From positions 1 through 64,000 of the forward strand of contig CAYFHO010000015.1 in assembly GCA_964342825.1 (NCBI GenBank): a stretch of 64,000 bases of DNA, written 5' to 3'. Below, in pieces: positions 9,471 through 18,079 of the stretch. A program made the translations under genes and the position numbers. Within the stretch, counting starts at the first letter, position 1. Every line of letters begins with the position of its first letter. The stretch comes from AAA164-E04 sp964342825 (GTDB lineage Bacteria > Verrucomicrobiota > Verrucomicrobiia > Limisphaerales > AAA164-E04). The notes beneath the pieces are model-generated. The model ran no database searches. It saw only the letters and a program-made list of their open reading frames with translations, and was not told where the DNA came from.

Positions 9471-10142
9471 TCAATCGTATCGATCCAAATCGAACCCTGC
9501 TGCACCACCAGCGGTAGCAGGTACTACAAGATTTGGGAATGGGTGGCTGATACCAGTCTTTTTCTGGACAACCGTTCCACCAGTGGCATGACTGTCAGCC
9601 AGCGCGCCTGAAGTCAATCTGACAGGCGGATTAGCAACAGCTTTAGCAACCTGATCAGCGGAAGCAGGAACAACCCCAGAGACAATGCTCACAATATCAG
9701 CTTTGTTGTCAGGGAACACAAGTGAGGATGCTACAGCGATTTCATCGGCGAAACGTGGAGCAGAAACTGCAGCAGCACGGATGATCACATCGGCGTGTTG
9801 AGGGACAAGTGAAATTGCCAAGGATGTAATACCCGCAGCTGATTCGGGAGATGCTTTCACTGCACTGGCCACCATTTGAACAGCCATCTGAGGGCGCTTG
9901 GACAAAACCTGCTGTAAAACTACTTTCGCAGTTTCCAATCGGTTCGCTTTACTTGCATTTTTTATCAGTTCAGAGGCTTTAGCTGGAATTTCAACCGCTG
10001 AAAGCCCTTTAAGCGAAGCTTGGATAGCCTCAACTTTGACGCCGGATTTGGTTTCTACCGGACGAACATCGGATGCTTGTGCGGAAGAGATTGCCAACAA
10101 TAAGGCGGCTACAACAACACTTTTTTTCATCTTGCTTAACAT
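9471..10142 (-). CDS. Secreted helical-repeat protein of unknown function
   Basis: A 223-residue protein I do not recognise by family. Residues 1-24 form a clear signal peptide (basic start, hydrophobic core, cleavage after SSAQA). The mature part, from about residue 55 to 170, is Ala/Val-rich and predicted helical. It has a recurring spacing of about 25 residues in which a short hydrophobic helix is followed by a P-x-x-A-D/E-type turn (for example VPQHADVI, APRFADEI, FPDNKADI, VPASADQV). The C-terminal 50 residues are Gly/Thr/Pro-rich and end in FDLDRYD. A monocistronic unit is likely: it has its own terminator, and a TTGACA-like element lies about 60 bases upstream of the start. No catalytic motif is seen. 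Confidence 0.8.
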   Translation of the reverse strand: MLSKMKKSVVVAALLLAISSAQASDVRPVETKSGVKVEAIQASLKGLSAVEIPAKASELIKNASKANRLETAKVVLQQVLSKRPQMAVQMVASAVKASPESAAGITSLAISLVPQHADVIIRAAAVSAPRFADEIAVASSLVFPDNKADIVSIVSGVVPASADQVAKAVANPPVRLTSGALADSHATGGTVVQKKTGISHPFPNLVVPATAGGAAGFDLDRYD

Positions 10143-10424
10143 ATCTTTTCTAATCTATTCCCATTCACCTGGATTACAACTAAACTCTTGCACCAAATTT
10201 TGTCAACCACATTCTTTCGCAATCTTACAGCAATTGCTTGCATTAATTGTGAATCAATGAGTTGGTTCTCCCAGTGCGAGATCATTATTACCACGCTGAC
10301 GGAAGTTGGGGCAAGCTTTTTTTAAATTAAAATCAATAATGATGAAGGTTTAAGTAATTTGCTTTTATTCAAAACCATTTGATGTTTTGAGACAAAAGCG
10401 ATCAGTATACATTTTCTTTTGTTT

Positions 10425-11522
10425 TCAAGCTCCCATTCCGTCTTCAAACGATCCACCTGCTACAGGGAAAACCAGATTATCTTTGACGTATCTGATCCCA
10501 TTAGCACTGGTTGCATCCAAATCTCGATAGGCGCTTTCTGCTTCAACAACCAGCGGTGCTGTCCGCGTACCCATTACCTTGCAATAGCGTTGGGGATAGC
10601 CTACGTGCACCATGAGTTCAGCATAGCGCGTCATATTGAGGTCACCTGTTGGTAGATCAGTGAACTGCATGGCGCGTCCGCCCCAATTTGGTTCCATCAT
10701 GCGCAGAGGGATGTTTTTTCGAATTGTGAAATTTTTGACGTGGCAACCGTAAACTCTGGATCCCACCTTGAGGAATCTTGTTTCAAAATCCTCCCCTTCC
10801 CAACAATGGGATGGATCGGCATTAACACCTAAACTGGCATCGCCATCACAAATATCAACCAACATATTGAAATCATCTGCACACATGGCTGCAGTTCCGG
10901 GGTGTATTTCATGTGCCAGAACGATGCCCAGAGAATTCGCATGTTGTCTGATTTTGGCGGTTTTCTTAACAAACCTTTCTTGCCCCTCCTTGATCAAATC
11001 AAAATCTCCACCTGCCCAGAATCCCCAAGGATAACCTGATGCTAGCTCCCAACCAAATGCTACTCCCCAGAACATTGGGAGTATTTTGATCCCCAACTCG
11101 GCTGCGAGGTCCATAAGGCCCAGAAGGTAATTCTCGGACCATTTCTCGATTTCTTCAGGTGATTTTTTTGCTACATCGGGCGGAATAAAAGGCCGGATGG
11201 AAGGCGTTCCAGTCCAGGCACTCGTGTGGACCCAAGCTGGACAGTGGCAGGAGATGCCATCCAAAATCATACCACGAGAGGTAAATTGATTTTTGATGTC
11301 CTCAGCTGATCGAAATCCGCTGTCAGACTGCAACATATAGTTCGAAGGCTGAACTCCGTCTGCTCCTGCCTGCTTGGCATAGTCCAAAAACTGTTCAAGG
11401 GATTTTGCCCCGTGTTGGGCCCCTTCCACACTCGCATGATAACACTGATTTGCCATAGATTTGCACCATTTGGTATCGTTTTGTAAATAAGTTGTAAAGC
11501 GGGAATTCATCCAACCAAACAT
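10425..11522 (-). CDS. Sugar phosphate isomerase/epimerase (xylose-isomerase-like TIM barrel)
   Basis: Cytoplasmic TIM-barrel protein of the AP endonuclease 2/xylose isomerase-like family, which isomerises or epimerises sugars and inositol derivatives with a divalent metal. Visible metal-site segments are LAHEIHPGTAA, NADPSHCWEG and YGCHVKNF. An open frame extends to 11723, but the extra N-terminal residues would overlap the divergent reductase gene and look unlike the family. I therefore use the ATG at 11522, giving about 365 residues; a second ATG follows three codons later. The 139-base gap to the divergent gene probably holds both promoters. The exact substrate cannot be read from the sequence. 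Confidence 0.85.
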   Translation of the reverse strand: MFGWMNSRFTTYLQNDTKWCKSMANQCYHASVEGAQHGAKSLEQFLDYAKQAGADGVQPSNYMLQSDSGFRSAEDIKNQFTSRGMILDGISCHCPAWVHTSAWTGTPSIRPFIPPDVAKKSPEEIEKWSENYLLGLMDLAAELGIKILPMFWGVAFGWELASGYPWGFWAGGDFDLIKEGQERFVKKTAKIRQHANSLGIVLAHEIHPGTAAMCADDFNMLVDICDGDASLGVNADPSHCWEGEDFETRFLKVGSRVYGCHVKNFTIRKNIPLRMMEPNWGGRAMQFTDLPTGDLNMTRYAELMVHVGYPQRYCKVMGTRTAPLVVEAESAYRDLDATSANGIRYVKDNLVFPVAGGSFEDGMGA

Positions 11523-11661
11523 GGTGACGCCAGTGGGTGGATCTAAAATCTGGCCAATTTGAAATATCCATCCTCCATAGAACTTTACTAAAGCCTCTTT
11601 TGGGGCTAGATGTGATTTCGGAAAGATCAACAACCTCAATTGAAATAGATCCACTTTAAGT

Positions 11662-12378
11662 ATGCCCAGAAATATTGTCGAAATGGAGATCGAAAAAACG
11701 GTCAAGGAACTACCAGACACCAAAACCCTTCGATTGAAATGGCCCGATGCTTATGATGAACCCTACAAGACAGGTCAGTTTATCACTGTTTATTGGCCCG
11801 ATTCGCCAAAGTACAAAAGGGCATACTCGCTTTCTTCATGCGCCCTGGATCGTGGTTACTTTGAAGTCACCGTCAAGAGAGATGGAAAGATGGGCACACG
11901 TATCGTTGATTGGGCTGAGCCTGGCGACAAGTTGTTTGTTATTCCTCCCGTAGGAAAATTTCTACCCGTTTACGAACCTGAAAAACACCTTGTTTGCGTT
12001 GCCGGAGGTTCAGGAGTGACTCCTTTCAGAGGATTTGCACGAGAAGCAACTTATCGGGAGCTCAAAACCCGCATCACGATTCTGTATAGCGTTCGCACAA
12101 CGAATGACATTATTTTTAACGAAGAATTTAGAGAACTTGAATCCAAGAACCCTCATTTCAAGTTCAATGTCACCTGCACGCGATTGGAAGAATCCGATCC
12201 ATGGCAGGGTCGTCGAGGAAGAATCACCGCTGAATGGATCAAAGAAACCGCAAAGGATATGGAAAACACCGTGTTTTATGCGTGCGGCCCCACCGCTCTC
12301 GTTGAAAGCACCGAACATCTGATCCTGAATGATTTAGGACTACCCAAAGATCAATTGAAACTGGAAAAATGGGGTTGA
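11662..12378 (+). CDS. FAD/NAD(P)H-dependent oxidoreductase (ferredoxin reductase-like)
   Basis: A 238-residue flavin reductase module. The FAD-binding barrel contains RAYSLSS (residues about 53-59). The NAD-binding half contains VAGGSGVTPFRG and the C-terminal CGP motif (YACGPTALVE). No 2Fe-2S ferredoxin cysteine cluster is present, so the electron acceptor must be a separate protein. It is followed without a gap by gcvT (one base between the stop and the GTG start), so the two are co-transcribed. A functional link with one-carbon metabolism is suggested only by this coupling. Confidence 0.85.
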   Translation: MPRNIVEMEIEKTVKELPDTKTLRLKWPDAYDEPYKTGQFITVYWPDSPKYKRAYSLSSCALDRGYFEVTVKRDGKMGTRIVDWAEPGDKLFVIPPVGKFLPVYEPEKHLVCVAGGSGVTPFRGFAREATYRELKTRITILYSVRTTNDIIFNEEFRELESKNPHFKFNVTCTRLEESDPWQGRRGRITAEWIKETAKDMENTVFYACGPTALVESTEHLILNDLGLPKDQLKLEKWG

Positions 12379-12379
12379 T

Positions 12380-13531
12380 GTGAGCGATCATCTAAAGAGA
12401 ACCGCTCTGTACGAGAACCACTTGAAACTGGGTGGCCGGATGGTGCCCTTTGGTGGCTGGGAAATGCCGGTCCAGTATTCCAGCATTAAGGATGAACATC
12501 TGGCTGTTCGTGAACATGCCGGACTGTTTGATATATCGCACATGGGTGAGTTTTTTGTCACCGGACAAGATTCCGCCAAGTTTTTGAATAGTATCCTTAC
12601 AAACAATGTTCTCAAACTGCAATCTGGACAGGGACAATATACTCTCATGTGCCAGAAAAATGGGGGAGTCATTGATGATTTATATTTGTACTGCCTCGAA
12701 CAGAATTCTTACCTCCTAATAGTCAATGCCTCTCGCCTTGAAGACGACTGGCAATGGATCCACTCACAAAAAGAACTGCAAGGAGATATTAATGGTGATT
12801 TGAGCATTGAGAATCAATCAGATCAACTCGGAGCCATTGCAGCCCAGGGACCGAGTGTGAAGAACTGGATCGACTCATGCTTTGAAACGGACAGTCAATG
12901 TGGTTTGACGGAACAAGTATCGTCTCTCCAGAAAAATCAAATCAGTTCTTTTCGTTTTAATGAGACCAGAATTTGGGTTGGAGCTACCGGATATACGGGT
13001 GAAGAGGGGATTGAGATCATTGCACCCAATACAATTATTTCAGAAATCTGGGATACGCTGCTTGCAAAAGGCCATGCTGGCTGTGTCCAACCGGCCGGAC
13101 TTGGGGCTCGTGACACCTTGAGAACCGAAATGTGCTATCCTCTTTATGGTCATGAACTCACAACAAAAACAACACCCCTTGAAGCTGGGCTGGGATTTTT
13201 TGTGGACTTGGATGGTGAGGACTTCGTTGGAAAGCAGGCTTTGGTAAAACAAAAGGCTTCTGGTTTGGAGAGAAAATGTATCGCGTTCCAGATGCTGGGC
13301 AGATCCGCACCACCTCGTCCTGAATACAAAATCTATTCAAAAACAGGCGATGAAATAGGATGCGTAACCAGCGGCACCTCAAGCCCCAGCCTGAACAATG
13401 GGATTGGGATGGCTTACGTGGATATTGATCATACCAAAATTGGTAATGTCATTGAAATTGAGATCAGAAAATCACGTTTTGCTGCTGAAATTGTAAAGAA
13501 ACCCATTTACCGAAGGCAAAAGCCGCATTAA
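12380..13531 (+). CDS. gcvT: Aminomethyltransferase, glycine cleavage system T protein
   Basis: The T protein transfers the aminomethyl carbon from the lipoylated H protein to tetrahydrofolate, releasing ammonia. The 383-residue length fits the family. Visible family signatures are the N-terminal LGGRMVPFGGWEMPVQY, DISHMGEF, GGVIDDLYLY (with the conserved Asp pair near the folate site), GATGYTGEEG and LGARDTLRTE. The C-terminal barrel domain with a GxVTSGTSSPSL motif is also present. A GTG start at 12380 follows the reductase stop directly. gcvH lies 21-30 bases downstream; gcvP does not follow. Confidence 0.95.
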   Translation: MSDHLKRTALYENHLKLGGRMVPFGGWEMPVQYSSIKDEHLAVREHAGLFDISHMGEFFVTGQDSAKFLNSILTNNVLKLQSGQGQYTLMCQKNGGVIDDLYLYCLEQNSYLLIVNASRLEDDWQWIHSQKELQGDINGDLSIENQSDQLGAIAAQGPSVKNWIDSCFETDSQCGLTEQVSSLQKNQISSFRFNETRIWVGATGYTGEEGIEIIAPNTIISEIWDTLLAKGHAGCVQPAGLGARDTLRTEMCYPLYGHELTTKTTPLEAGLGFFVDLDGEDFVGKQALVKQKASGLERKCIAFQMLGRSAPPRPEYKIYSKTGDEIGCVTSGTSSPSLNNGIGMAYVDIDHTKIGNVIEIEIRKSRFAAEIVKKPIYRRQKPH

Positions 13532-13561
13532 GATTCAGCCCGATTCGGAAAGTTGAAAAAT

Positions 13562-13948
13562 ATGAGTTCCCTCGTTCCTGAAAATTTGAAATACGCCAAG
13601 ACCCACGAATGGGTTCAAGTGGAAGGTGATATTGCCACGATTGGAATCACCGACCATGCACAAGCAGAACTTACCGAACTGGTGTTCGTGGAACTACCCG
13701 CAAATGGCCGCCAATTAAAAGCCGGGGAAGCTTGTGCAGTGGTGGAATCCGTAAAAACTGCCAGCGATATCTACTCTCCTGTCTCTGGAGAGGTCCTGGA
13801 GGTGAATGAAAATCTCGCAGACAACCCCGGCACGGTAAACACCGATGCTTACGGCGAAGGATGGTTATTCAAGTTGCGCTTGGCTGATTTGAAAGAATTG
13901 GATGAGTTGATGAGCGCCAGCGGGTACCAGGAACTGATTGGGGCTTAG
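13562..13948 (+). CDS. gcvH: Glycine cleavage system H protein
   Basis: Lipoyl carrier protein of the glycine cleavage complex, shuttling the aminomethyl group from the P to the T protein. It is 128 residues from the ATG at 13562; an in-frame TTG at 13553 would add three residues. The start is supported by the family's usual N-terminus (VPENLKYAKTHEWV) and a GGAAAG site 10 bases upstream. The lipoylated lysine is Lys65 in VVESVKTASDIYSP. The C-terminal LADNPGTVN and YGEGWLFK strings are typical. It is the last gene of the flavin reductase-gcvT-gcvH run and is convergent with a DNA methyltransferase, so the P protein must be encoded elsewhere. Confidence 0.96.
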   Translation: MSSLVPENLKYAKTHEWVQVEGDIATIGITDHAQAELTELVFVELPANGRQLKAGEACAVVESVKTASDIYSPVSGEVLEVNENLADNPGTVNTDAYGEGWLFKLRLADLKELDELMSASGYQELIGA

Positions 13949-13968
13949 CTTCGAACCAAAGAATTCGG

Positions 13969-15327
13969 TTACTTCCTGAACACCACTATCCGGTTGGAAT
14001 TGGTTCCCTTTGAATTGTTATCAACTCCCCAGCAGTTGGCGGTTTTAGTGAATTCCTGAGCATTGATCATCACCATCAGCGGATTTAACCCGGCGGCGTG
14101 ACCGCATTTGAGGACAGATTTCTCAAGTTTTATTGAACCTTTTCTGACTTCTCCCACTTCGAAAGCGATGTGACCACCGGGCTTCAGGATTCGATGCAAC
14201 TCTCGGAAAACTCGGATCATCATTTCTTCCCATACCTCCAACTTCTTGGACATGGTGATGTCAATGGACTTGGCATCAAGACCAATGAACCAGCAACGAA
14301 GCCAATTATCCGTTGCATAATCCACAACATCCAAGAATGGCGGAGAGGTGACCACAAGTTTGACGTAATTGGCAGGAATCTTGGAAGTCTGATCGGCAGG
14401 TTCGATCAGAATTTTTGATTCTTGAGCAACATTGCCCAAAGCCTCGATTTCCGCCGGAGTCATTCCCTTAAGCAGCGCTTTGGACTTTTTCAATATGATG
14501 GAAGCGATATCACGCAAGGGAGGCGTTTGTGATCGTCGTTCATTGATTCGCTTCTGGGATTTAACGGAGACAGCTTGATTGGGCGGCATTGAATATACTG
14601 AAAAAAATCCTGGCGAATGCCCGGTCAGGCGATTGATCGCAACCATCCTGATCCAGCGATCCAGGTGATCCATCTCCCCGGACTCCTCGCGTCTCAATAA
14701 ATATTCACGCAGCGAACAAATGGATCTCAAGGTCTCGGGATGGTAAAAGACCAACAAATCCTCAGGGCCATCCAAGGGTTGATCCAAGTTTATTTCACTC
14801 AATCTTTTCTGAACCTCTTCCTGCTGAGGAGGAAACAGGCGAGGAAGTAGGAGGTGTCTACTCAGTGGATTAATGTCGCATCCATAAGGAATCCTCCCTT
14901 TCAAGGCAGCTTCCAATAGGGTGGTTCCCCTTCCCATAAAAGGATCATAAACAACGTCACCTGGACTTGTCAGTCGATCGATAAAAAAGGCAGGCAATTG
15001 GGGTTTGAAACAGGCCCGGTAGGAGACTTCATGCAAAGAATGGGCCTGCCTTTGTCGGGCCGTCCAGAATTCGTTCAAATAGCAGGGAACGTAACTGTCG
15101 TCACCCTTATCAGTTGTAAATTCAACTTGTTCAACGAGGGTGGATTTACCAAATTCTCGGAAAGCCCGTATTTGATCCTCCAAATCAGACGGTTCAAGGT
15201 CACTATTTTGCTGAACAGAGGATGGAATCACGGTCCCTTGATCAAGGATGCCTGATTTTTCAAAATCAAGTTCCGGATGTCCGAGCGGATGCCTTTGTTT
15301 ACCCATCCTGTTAAATGTTGGGACCAC
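13969..15327 (-). CDS. Orphan site-specific DNA methyltransferase (N4-cytosine/N6-adenine class)
   Basis: SAM-dependent DNA amino-methyltransferase of about 450 residues. DPFMGRGTT (residues 128-136) is the SAM-binding motif I and TSPPF (327-331) is the catalytic motif IV. The S-P-P-aromatic form favours N4-cytosine specificity. A FEVGEVRKG segment follows near the C-terminus. The GTG start at 15327 overlaps the stop of the upstream hydrolase by 17 bases and has a GGAA site; an ATG at 15306 would avoid the overlap. No restriction endonuclease is visible on either side. It is the last gene of a five-gene minus-strand metabolic run, so it may be a regulatory or solitary methylase (inference). 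Confidence 0.85.
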   Translation of the reverse strand: MVPTFNRMGKQRHPLGHPELDFEKSGILDQGTVIPSSVQQNSDLEPSDLEDQIRAFREFGKSTLVEQVEFTTDKGDDSYVPCYLNEFWTARQRQAHSLHEVSYRACFKPQLPAFFIDRLTSPGDVVYDPFMGRGTTLLEAALKGRIPYGCDINPLSRHLLLPRLFPPQQEEVQKRLSEINLDQPLDGPEDLLVFYHPETLRSICSLREYLLRREESGEMDHLDRWIRMVAINRLTGHSPGFFSVYSMPPNQAVSVKSQKRINERRSQTPPLRDIASIILKKSKALLKGMTPAEIEALGNVAQESKILIEPADQTSKIPANYVKLVVTSPPFLDVVDYATDNWLRCWFIGLDAKSIDITMSKKLEVWEEMMIRVFRELHRILKPGGHIAFEVGEVRKGSIKLEKSVLKCGHAAGLNPLMVMINAQEFTKTANCWGVDNNSKGTNSNRIVVFRK

Positions 15328-16192
15328 TTAATTCCGAAGCGGCAGGACTTGTCCAACGCTCCCCGGCTTTGAGAACGCGGTACGTTTGATCCAAGGTTTC
15401 ACATGCTTCTATAAATGCATCCGGTGATTCAGTATTGAAGTCAAACATCTCGTAATGACAAGGTATCACACATCCAGCCCCAATGTCTTTCGCTAATCTG
15501 GCCGCTTCCCTCCCCCACATATTGCCTGAAACACGCCTTTCAGGTCGGCTTCCATTGATGGGCAATATGGCTAAATCTATCGACCACTGATGTAATAACA
15601 TCTCCATCCCGTCATAAAGTACCGTGTCTCCACTATGGTAAATCGTCCATGGACCAAATTTAACCACATACCCAAGATAAACATGCCTGCCGTATTCATC
15701 TCGATCCAGGTTTTCATGAGCGGCAGGAACGGCGTGTATTTCGAAAGGAGGGATTTTGAGGTACTGCCCCGCATCCAATCCGTGCAACCAATCTGCAGAA
15801 ACTCCCAACCGATTGGCCACAAAAGCTCGATTTGCCTCCGGGATCACCATCTGCATATCTGGCGAAAATTCCATCAACGGCACCAAAGTATCTTGATCCA
15901 AATGATCGGTGTGGTTGTGACTGGACGTGACAACATCCACAAATGTCAGTTTTTCCGGTGCAACGACCCTTTCGGTCATGCGAACATGAGGTTTGTCCGT
16001 GTTGGCATATTTACGGGTCAACGAATCTGAGAGATATGGATCAAATAGTAGATGTCGGCCCTTCCAGCACACGAGAAACCCACTTTGACCAAGCCACCAT
16101 GTATGAAAATGATCGTGATCATGCTCTACAGAAGATATGTCCGCGATGAGATCTTCATTCTGTAAAACCGGTTTGATCAGGTCCGTGCTCAT
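15311..16192 (-). CDS. UlaG-like metal-dependent hydrolase (metallo-beta-lactamase fold)
   Basis: A 293-residue cytoplasmic hydrolase. The fold is shown by WLGQSGFLV, LLFDPYLSD, the metal motif HxHxDH at residues 92-97 (HNHTDH), PAAHE, the conserved YHSGDT and the PINGS segment, followed by CHYEMF. Members of this branch act on lactones or phosphate esters, such as L-ascorbate 6-phosphate lactone. An odd His-rich patch (HDHDHFH, residues 24-30) lies just before the first strand. It starts 24 bases after the MetE-like gene stops, within one operon. The true substrate is not readable from the sequence. Confidence 0.88.
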   Translation of the reverse strand: MSTDLIKPVLQNEDLIADISSVEHDHDHFHTWWLGQSGFLVCWKGRHLLFDPYLSDSLTRKYANTDKPHVRMTERVVAPEKLTFVDVVTSSHNHTDHLDQDTLVPLMEFSPDMQMVIPEANRAFVANRLGVSADWLHGLDAGQYLKIPPFEIHAVPAAHENLDRDEYGRHVYLGYVVKFGPWTIYHSGDTVLYDGMEMLLHQWSIDLAILPINGSRPERRVSGNMWGREAARLAKDIGAGCVIPCHYEMFDFNTESPDAFIEACETLDQTYRVLKAGERWTSPAASELSGPNI

Positions 16193-16216
16193 AAAATTGC
16201 TGATTAAGAGGTCGGA

Positions 16217-17248
16217 TTAGATGGATTTCCTGACTTGATGAACACCAGCCACCATGTTCTGCAATTTCTTTTTGGCGGCCCAGCGAGCGGTTTGACTCAA
16301 GCCACAATCGGGGGCAAATGAAAGTCGATCCGCTGGTGCATATTCAAGACAGGCTTTGACTCGATCCGCCACGTTATCTGGAGTTTCCACGAAATAACTT
16401 TTGACATCAACGATCCCTACAGCCACATCGCACTTCTTTGAAATCACTTCCAGGATCTCCAACTCCGCGAATTCTCTGTTGGCCATCTCGACATGAATCT
16501 CATCTACATTCATATCAAGAAACTCAGGAAACATCGGCGCGTACTTGCGCCACCCAACTGCATGACCTTTGAAATTTCCAAAGCAGAAATGAGTAGATAA
16601 ATGACATTTTCCAAACACTCCTTCCACAGTGCGATTGAAGATATCCACCAAACGGTTTTTATCCTCTTTGTAGGCATAACAACTCATGGAAGGTTCATCG
16701 ACGGTGAGTTCAGTACAACCAGCCGCCACCAAGTCTTGCAACTCTTTACGTACCAACGGCAAGAGTGCTTCAGTGATGGCATATCGATCCTTGTATTTGT
16801 CGTTGGGTAACAACCTTCCACTGAGTGTAAATGGCCCAGGAACACTTGCTTTCAAGGTCGGTCCATTGGTTGGAGCCAACCTTTGAAAGCGCTTGAAATC
16901 CTCTACAGCTCCCAAACCTCTTGGAGCGGCAAGTTCGCCTCGAATCGCATGCTTCCCTCGCTGGTCATGGGCTGGTGGACCAAAATTTCTGGGACTGGCA
17001 CTCTCCAGGTCGATCCCGTCCAAAAAACCGTAAAAAGAAAGGTTAAAGTCTAGGCGTGTTTGCTCTCCATCAGTAATGACATCCAACCCTGCCCGCAATT
17101 GATCCTGAACAGCAACCGTGACTGCATCATCAATCATTTCTTCGCGGTCATCCGAACCAAAGGAATCCAAATTTTGACTTCCGAACTCCAGCCACCCCGG
17201 AAATGGATAGCTACCGATCACAGTTGTTCTGAGTGGATGATCTTTCAT
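16217..17248 (-). CDS. MetE-type cobalamin-independent methyltransferase, C-terminal domain only
   Basis: A 343-residue protein corresponding to the catalytic C-terminal barrel of cobalamin-independent methionine synthase; the MetE N-terminal barrel is absent. Zinc-site residues are visible as H220 and C222 (HFCFG), a Glu in HVEMAN (about 254), and C315 in FAPDCGLSQTARW. DEPSMSC (about 184-190) is the usual substrate loop. The N-terminus TTVIGSYPFPGWL is typical. Stand-alone forms transfer methyl groups from various donors, so the label methionine synthase would be too specific. The start overlaps the stop of the SIS gene by four bases (ATGA), which indicates translational coupling. Confidence 0.88.
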   Translation of the reverse strand: MKDHPLRTTVIGSYPFPGWLEFGSQNLDSFGSDDREEMIDDAVTVAVQDQLRAGLDVITDGEQTRLDFNLSFYGFLDGIDLESASPRNFGPPAHDQRGKHAIRGELAAPRGLGAVEDFKRFQRLAPTNGPTLKASVPGPFTLSGRLLPNDKYKDRYAITEALLPLVRKELQDLVAAGCTELTVDEPSMSCYAYKEDKNRLVDIFNRTVEGVFGKCHLSTHFCFGNFKGHAVGWRKYAPMFPEFLDMNVDEIHVEMANREFAELEILEVISKKCDVAVGIVDVKSYFVETPDNVADRVKACLEYAPADRLSFAPDCGLSQTARWAAKKKLQNMVAGVHQVRKSI

Positions 17249-18057
17249 GAGTGTGTATTTTTTCCCAAATTTTGATAAAGACGTGACATTCGTCGACCAT
17301 GCTCATCGTAAGCAGCTTCAAAAAGTTCTGTGGCTTTTTCGCTGCCGAGCACTGCGGACGCTGTCAACACCTTCGGGGGCTTTCCAGCCCTTGTCAAACG
17401 ATCAGCGACTTCGGCCTTAATGCAATTGATCAATAAACACCCCCCAACCGTACTGCCTGGCGCAACGGGAGTGTCCAAAGCATCGATCGAAACCATGGCA
17501 TCACCAACAGGCGCACCGGTATCCAGCACATAATCCGAAATATCGGAAAGTTTGACTCCCTCAGGATGTCGACTTTTGCTTACCTCGGAATGTTTGCGAC
17601 TCACCATACCTACCACCTTGATGCCACGCTTGCTAAATCCTTCGGCCATCTCAACCGGCACCACATTGCAACCAGAGGAAGAAATTACCAGAGCTGAATC
17701 TTTGGAACTCAAATCAAAATTCCTGAGAATCCGCTCTGCGAATCCGGGCACGTTTTCCAGAAACATGGCCTGCCGTTGACCATTGGCCCCTACAACGTCG
17801 TGATGATAAGTCAGTGATAATTCCACGATGGGGTGGAATCCTGGAAAGGATCCGTACCGCGGCCACATTTCCTCTACCATGATGCGACTGTGACCTGAAC
17901 CGAACAGATGCACGAGATGACCAGAAAGAATGGACTCAGCAAACAGGTCAGCCACTTCTCTAATGGTATCCATTTGCCCGGCCACTTCAGCCCACAAACC
18001 TTGAGCCATAGCCAGGTATTTTTCTCCACTGGACGGAGCTTGTATTGGATTGTCCAA
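17245..18057 (-). CDS. SIS-domain protein (UPF0309-like sugar isomerase)
   Basis: A 270-residue protein with a sugar isomerase (SIS) fold, which binds phosphosugars. GSGHSR (about residue 55) is the phosphate loop, and VISSSGCNVVPVEMAEGFSKRGIKVVGM is the second SIS signature region. The arrangement fits the UPF0309 group, often found with N-acetylhexosamine or sugar-catabolic genes. There are only 22 bases between it and the upstream esterase gene, and it shares a 4-base overlap with the MetE-like gene, so all three are probably co-transcribed. The exact substrate is unknown. Confidence 0.85.
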   Translation of the reverse strand: MDNPIQAPSSGEKYLAMAQGLWAEVAGQMDTIREVADLFAESILSGHLVHLFGSGHSRIMVEEMWPRYGSFPGFHPIVELSLTYHHDVVGANGQRQAMFLENVPGFAERILRNFDLSSKDSALVISSSGCNVVPVEMAEGFSKRGIKVVGMVSRKHSEVSKSRHPEGVKLSDISDYVLDTGAPVGDAMVSIDALDTPVAPGSTVGGCLLINCIKAEVADRLTRAGKPPKVLTASAVLGSEKATELFEAAYDEHGRRMSRLYQNLGKNTHS

Positions 18058-18079
18058 AATCGTTCCCTTTATTGAAGAA

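Noticed and set aside
11523..11661. Glycine riboswitch upstream of the gcv genes
   Set aside because: The gap is only 139 bases, lies upstream of the flavin reductase gene rather than gcvT, and I see no tandem aptamer-like conserved core.
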